A DNA stretch of 7,622 nucleotides from Oscillospiraceae bacterium. GTDB taxonomy: Bacteria; Bacillota; Clostridia; Oscillospirales; Oscillospiraceae. The stretch's first letter is position 1. Each line of letters begins with the position of its first letter. The stretch spans positions 1 to 7,622 of the forward strand of contig JAFZQQ010000341.1 in assembly GCA_017620315.1 (NCBI GenBank), read 5' to 3'. Positions 4,788 through 7,622 of the stretch are shown one piece after another. Under the pieces are notes generated by a model that worked only from the letters and a program-made list of their open reading frames with translations, was not told where the DNA came from and did no database searches. The position numbers were made by a program, and so were the translations under genes.

Positions 4788-7613
4788 ATGAGCTTACAAA
4801 CTTCAAACTGCAATCCGGACGAGGCAAGGCTGGAACAAATGAAACGGCTGGGCGAACAGATCCCCGGCGGATTCTTTGCCTACAGGGCGGACGAAGCACA
4901 GGAGTTGCTTTATGTAAACCAAGCTGTGCTTGATATCTTTGGCTGCGACACGCTGGAGGAGTTCAGGGAGCTGACGGGCTTCACCTTCCGCGGGCTTGTC
5001 CATCCCGACGACCTTGAAGCGGTGCAAACCTCAATAGACAGGCAGATAGCCGACAGCGCGAACAACAACCTCGACTATGTGGAATACCGTATCATCCGCA
5101 AGGACGGCGAGATCCGCCGGGTCGATGATTACGGGCGCTTAGCGCAGCTTTCCGGCGGCGGGGTATACTACGTCTTTATTACCGACATCACCGATAAGCG
5201 CCGCGCGCAGGAGGATCGCTTCCGTGCGGAGCTGGAGCTTGAGCGCGAGAAGAAGGCGAACGATATCCGCTCTGAGCTTCTGCTCGGCCTTTCAAACGAT
5301 ATCCGCGCGCCGCTGGGCGAGCTGGCCGGTTTTGCCGATCGCACACGCAGCCACATCGACGATCCCGAAAAGCTGAAGATCGACCTTGAGAGCGTGGATG
5401 CCGCAAGCAGACAGCTTCGGCACATGGCGGACGCCCTTTATGAAATGAGCAGCGCCGAGTTCGGACGCATTGAGATACAGCGCGAGCCCTGCGACCTTCT
5501 GCAGCTGCTGCAGGACGCCGCGGAGCCGTGCCTTGCGGAGGCGGAGAGAAAAGGCGTTGACCTGGTAATCGACGCCGATATCCCCGAGGACGAGGTGCTT
5601 GCGGATGCAAAGCGCCTCAAGGGGGTGCTCGTGAACCTGATAGATAACGCGATAAGCTATACACCCACCGGGGGAGAGGTCACGCTCGGCGCGCGCTGCA
5701 CGCGCGTTCCCGGCAGGAGCTACGCCAAGTATGAGCTGACGGTGAGCGACAGCGGAGCGGGGATGAACGACGAGGTGCTGCGCCGTTCCGAGAGGATACT
5801 CCGCTCGGAGGACAGCGTTGGCTCGGACGAGGTTTTGCACGATCTCTCCGTCGACAAAAAGATGCTCTCGATGATGGGCGGAGCTATGACGGTCAGAAGC
5901 ACCGAGGGAATGGGCACAAGCTTTACCGTCAGCATACCGCTGCAGCTTGCCGCGCACAACCGCAGCGAGCAGTTTGACAGCGCCTTTGAGATGCTTTCGG
6001 CTCTTGCCTGCGAGAGCCCGGTATATCTGTACGATCTTCGCACGCAGAGCGCGCGCTTTTCGAGCTCGCTCATCGAGCTTGTCGGCGCGCCGGAGGACGG
6101 GCTTTCCGCGGAGGATGGGCTTTATTTCTGGTCGGAGCATATCCATCCGGACGAGAGAGAGCGGTTCATGAATCTTCTTCTTGACGTCACTCAGCTCAAG
6201 CGTATGTCCTTTGATATGCGCTGCCGGATGAGGATAAAAAACGGCGCTTACTATAATGTCCGCTTCATCGGCAGCGTGATGAAGGACGCCGAGGGCTTTC
6301 CGGACTTTTTCGGCCTTACCGTCAAAAGCGAAGACCTCTCCGAGCTTTCCGACCCGGTCACCGCGCTTCCCAACCGCCACCGCCTGATGCTTGAGCTGCA
6401 AAATATCGAGAGCGGAGCAAGGGCCGTGCTGATGTTGCGCCTCGGAATGATCGACAGCATTCGCAGAGCCTATGGCTGCGTGTGCGCGGGCAAGGTGCTC
6501 AAGGGCGCGGCGGAGCTGATACAAAACGCGGTGGGTGGCAAGGGCACTGTCTATCACACCGACGAGGCCGAGTTCGTTATCCTTTCCTCCGAGCTGGGCG
6601 AGGAGGAGCTTTCCGAGGTGTACGACTGGCTGCGCGTCGCTCTTCATGAGCGCGTTGAGACCGACGGGCTGATCCACAGGCTGAATGTGTCGGGAAGCCT
6701 TCTGCTGCTGTCCTCCGAACGCAGACTGAACGAAAGCGAGATCGTCGGATATCTCTCGACCGGGTGCGGAGAATCCGAGCGCAAGCTGCACGGCGCGGTC
6801 GTTACAATAGCGGAGGACGATGAGTTCAGCGTCGAGACGCCCGCGGTGACGCGGGAGATACGCCGCTGCCTTGACAATGATTTTGAAAACTTTTTCCTGC
6901 TCTATCAGCCTGTGTTTGCGCCGGGGGGAGATATGCGCCCGATCGGCGTCGAGGCGCTGCTGCGCTGGAAAAACGAACAGTACGGAGAGATCAAGCCGGG
7001 GCGCTTTCTTGAGGATATCGAGCGCGAGAGCAGCTTCCGCGAGCTTGGCTACTGGATACTTGAGCGGGCGATGACCGACGGCGTCACGCTGCTTCGCGCC
7101 GACCCGGACTTCACGGTCTGCGTCAATATTTCTCAGGAGCACGCCGCCGACCCCTATTTTGCCGAGCGCGTGGCGACGATCGCAAACGAGACCGGCTTTC
7201 CGCCGGACAGGCTGCATGTCGAGCTGAGCCGGGAATGCCATTCGCTTCCGCCGGACGATCTGCGTATGCTTGCCGCGCCTCTGCGCGAGCTTGGCGTGAA
7301 GATAGGCATAGACGACTTCGGAAGCGGAAGCGCGTGGCTTGACGCGCTGTTTGCTCTGCGCGGAGACTATGTGAAGTTCGGCTCAGACTTCACCAACGCG
7401 ATACTCCGGAGCGAGGAGGACCGCGACGCGGTACACCGCCTGTCGGAGCTTGCGCATGCCTATCACGCCGACGTCTACTTCAAGGCGGTCGAGTCTGAGG
7501 AGACCGCGAACGCTCTCGCAGGACTGACGGTACAGGGCGCACAGGGATGGTTCTTCTCCGAGGCGCTGTATTTCGACGAGATACTTGAATGGCTGGGCGC
7601 CCCGGGAGAATGA
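4788..7613 (+). CDS. PAS / degenerate histidine kinase / PAS / degenerate GGDEF / degenerate EAL protein, probable multi-domain pseudoenzyme
   Basis: This is a 941-residue soluble protein with no membrane segment. In order: PAS_3-like domain (about 24-137, HPDD at 72-75); charged helical linker (138-158); HisKA-like helices (about 158-225); HATPase-like domain (about 235-386); second PAS_3-like domain (about 396-512, HPDER at 453-457); GGDEF-like domain (about 516-675); EAL-like domain (about 685-935). The H-box reads LSNDIRAPLGELAGF, so the phosphoacceptor His is Asn170. The N box (NLIDNA, 283-288) and G1 box (DSGAGM, 321-326) remain, but the G2 box is lost: the region from Val344 to Leu360 has no GxGLGL. 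The GGDEF motif is DEAEF (592-596) and the metal Asp and FK are absent. The EAL domain keeps Gln707, EAL (722-724), Asn780, Glu812, Asp842-Asp843, Lys863 and Gln919. It has Arg815 where the second Glu of the usual E-x-T-E stands, Lys899 for the first Glu of EGVE, and SGSAWL for the usual GTGYSSL loop. It probably senses or binds ligands more than it catalyses; residual activity is possible. Confidence 0.88.
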   Translation: MSLQTSNCNPDEARLEQMKRLGEQIPGGFFAYRADEAQELLYVNQAVLDIFGCDTLEEFRELTGFTFRGLVHPDDLEAVQTSIDRQIADSANNNLDYVEYRIIRKDGEIRRVDDYGRLAQLSGGGVYYVFITDITDKRRAQEDRFRAELELEREKKANDIRSELLLGLSNDIRAPLGELAGFADRTRSHIDDPEKLKIDLESVDAASRQLRHMADALYEMSSAEFGRIEIQREPCDLLQLLQDAAEPCLAEAERKGVDLVIDADIPEDEVLADAKRLKGVLVNLIDNAISYTPTGGEVTLGARCTRVPGRSYAKYELTVSDSGAGMNDEVLRRSERILRSEDSVGSDEVLHDLSVDKKMLSMMGGAMTVRSTEGMGTSFTVSIPLQLAAHNRSEQFDSAFEMLSALACESPVYLYDLRTQSARFSSSLIELVGAPEDGLSAEDGLYFWSEHIHPDERERFMNLLLDVTQLKRMSFDMRCRMRIKNGAYYNVRFIGSVMKDAEGFPDFFGLTVKSEDLSELSDPVTALPNRHRLMLELQNIESGARAVLMLRLGMIDSIRRAYGCVCAGKVLKGAAELIQNAVGGKGTVYHTDEAEFVILSSELGEEELSEVYDWLRVALHERVETDGLIHRLNVSGSLLLLSSERRLNESEIVGYLSTGCGESERKLHGAVVTIAEDDEFSVETPAVTREIRRCLDNDFENFFLLYQPVFAPGGDMRPIGVEALLRWKNEQYGEIKPGRFLEDIERESSFRELGYWILERAMTDGVTLLRADPDFTVCVNISQEHAADPYFAERVATIANETGFPPDRLHVELSRECHSLPPDDLRMLAAPLRELGVKIGIDDFGSGSAWLDALFALRGDYVKFGSDFTNAILRSEEDRDAVHRLSELAHAYHADVYFKAVESEETANALAGLTVQGAQGWFFSEALYFDEILEWLGAPGE

Positions 7614-7622
7614 CAGGGGATA

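Noticed and set aside
4712..4933. A 73-codon plus-strand frame starting in the leader and overlapping the 941-residue gene out of frame
   Set aside because: Only a weak AAGG precedes its ATG, about 9 bases after the predicted transcription start. Most of it overlaps the real gene, and the product has no recognised motif. A short translated leader peptide cannot be excluded, but nothing supports it.
5292..7241. A 649-codon open frame on the minus strand, antisense to the 941-residue gene
   Set aside because: Same codon-mirror effect: it is aligned with the real codons and ends opposite a TCA serine codon. The product resembles no family, and the plus strand has well-formed domains.
1..7622. 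CRISPR arrays, tRNA or rRNA genes, insertion sequences, attachment sites
   Set aside because: No regularly spaced repeats, cloverleaf-like sequences, transposase motifs or terminal inverted repeats were found on either strand.

Overview
This window most likely comes from an anaerobic, Clostridia-like Firmicute. The coding DNA is GC-rich and the short intergenic gaps are AT-rich. The start sites carry Firmicute-style purine-rich ribosome binding sites and SigA-type promoters. The gene content (a radical-SAM activase of the anaerobic ribonucleotide reductase type and a C69-family dipeptidase) also fits. This placement is inferred from style and content; no taxonomic marker is present.

Layout. 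Three genes lie on the minus strand, read from right to left: a C69 dipeptidase (4531 to 3068), a PAS-GGDEF-EAL-PAS protein (2885 to 348), and the first 56 codons of an NrdG-type radical SAM activase (168 to the left edge). Each is preceded by its own candidate promoter. Hairpins separate the first from the second and the second from the third, so they look like separate transcription units and not an operon. On the plus strand, divergent from the dipeptidase, is a 941-residue protein (4788 to 7613). It has the order PAS, histidine-kinase-like module, PAS, GGDEF-like, EAL-like. Its promoter and that of the dipeptidase share the 256-base divergent gap. Only 9 bases follow its stop codon.

How the parts may work together. 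The two large proteins belong to the cyclic-di-GMP signalling superfamily, look cytosolic and have PAS sensor domains. The minus-strand protein keeps every EAL phosphodiesterase residue I could check but has an altered GGDEF signature (GQDDF), so it is probably a phosphodiesterase with a regulatory GGDEF domain. The plus-strand protein is degenerate in all three catalytic modules. Its H-box histidine is asparagine, its kinase G2 box is gone, its GGDEF motif reads DEAEF, and its EAL domain has Glu-to-Arg and Glu-to-Lys changes at two conserved positions. It looks like a multi-domain pseudoenzyme acting as a sensor or scaffold, and is the most interesting object here. Any functional link to the dipeptidase or the activase rests on proximity alone.
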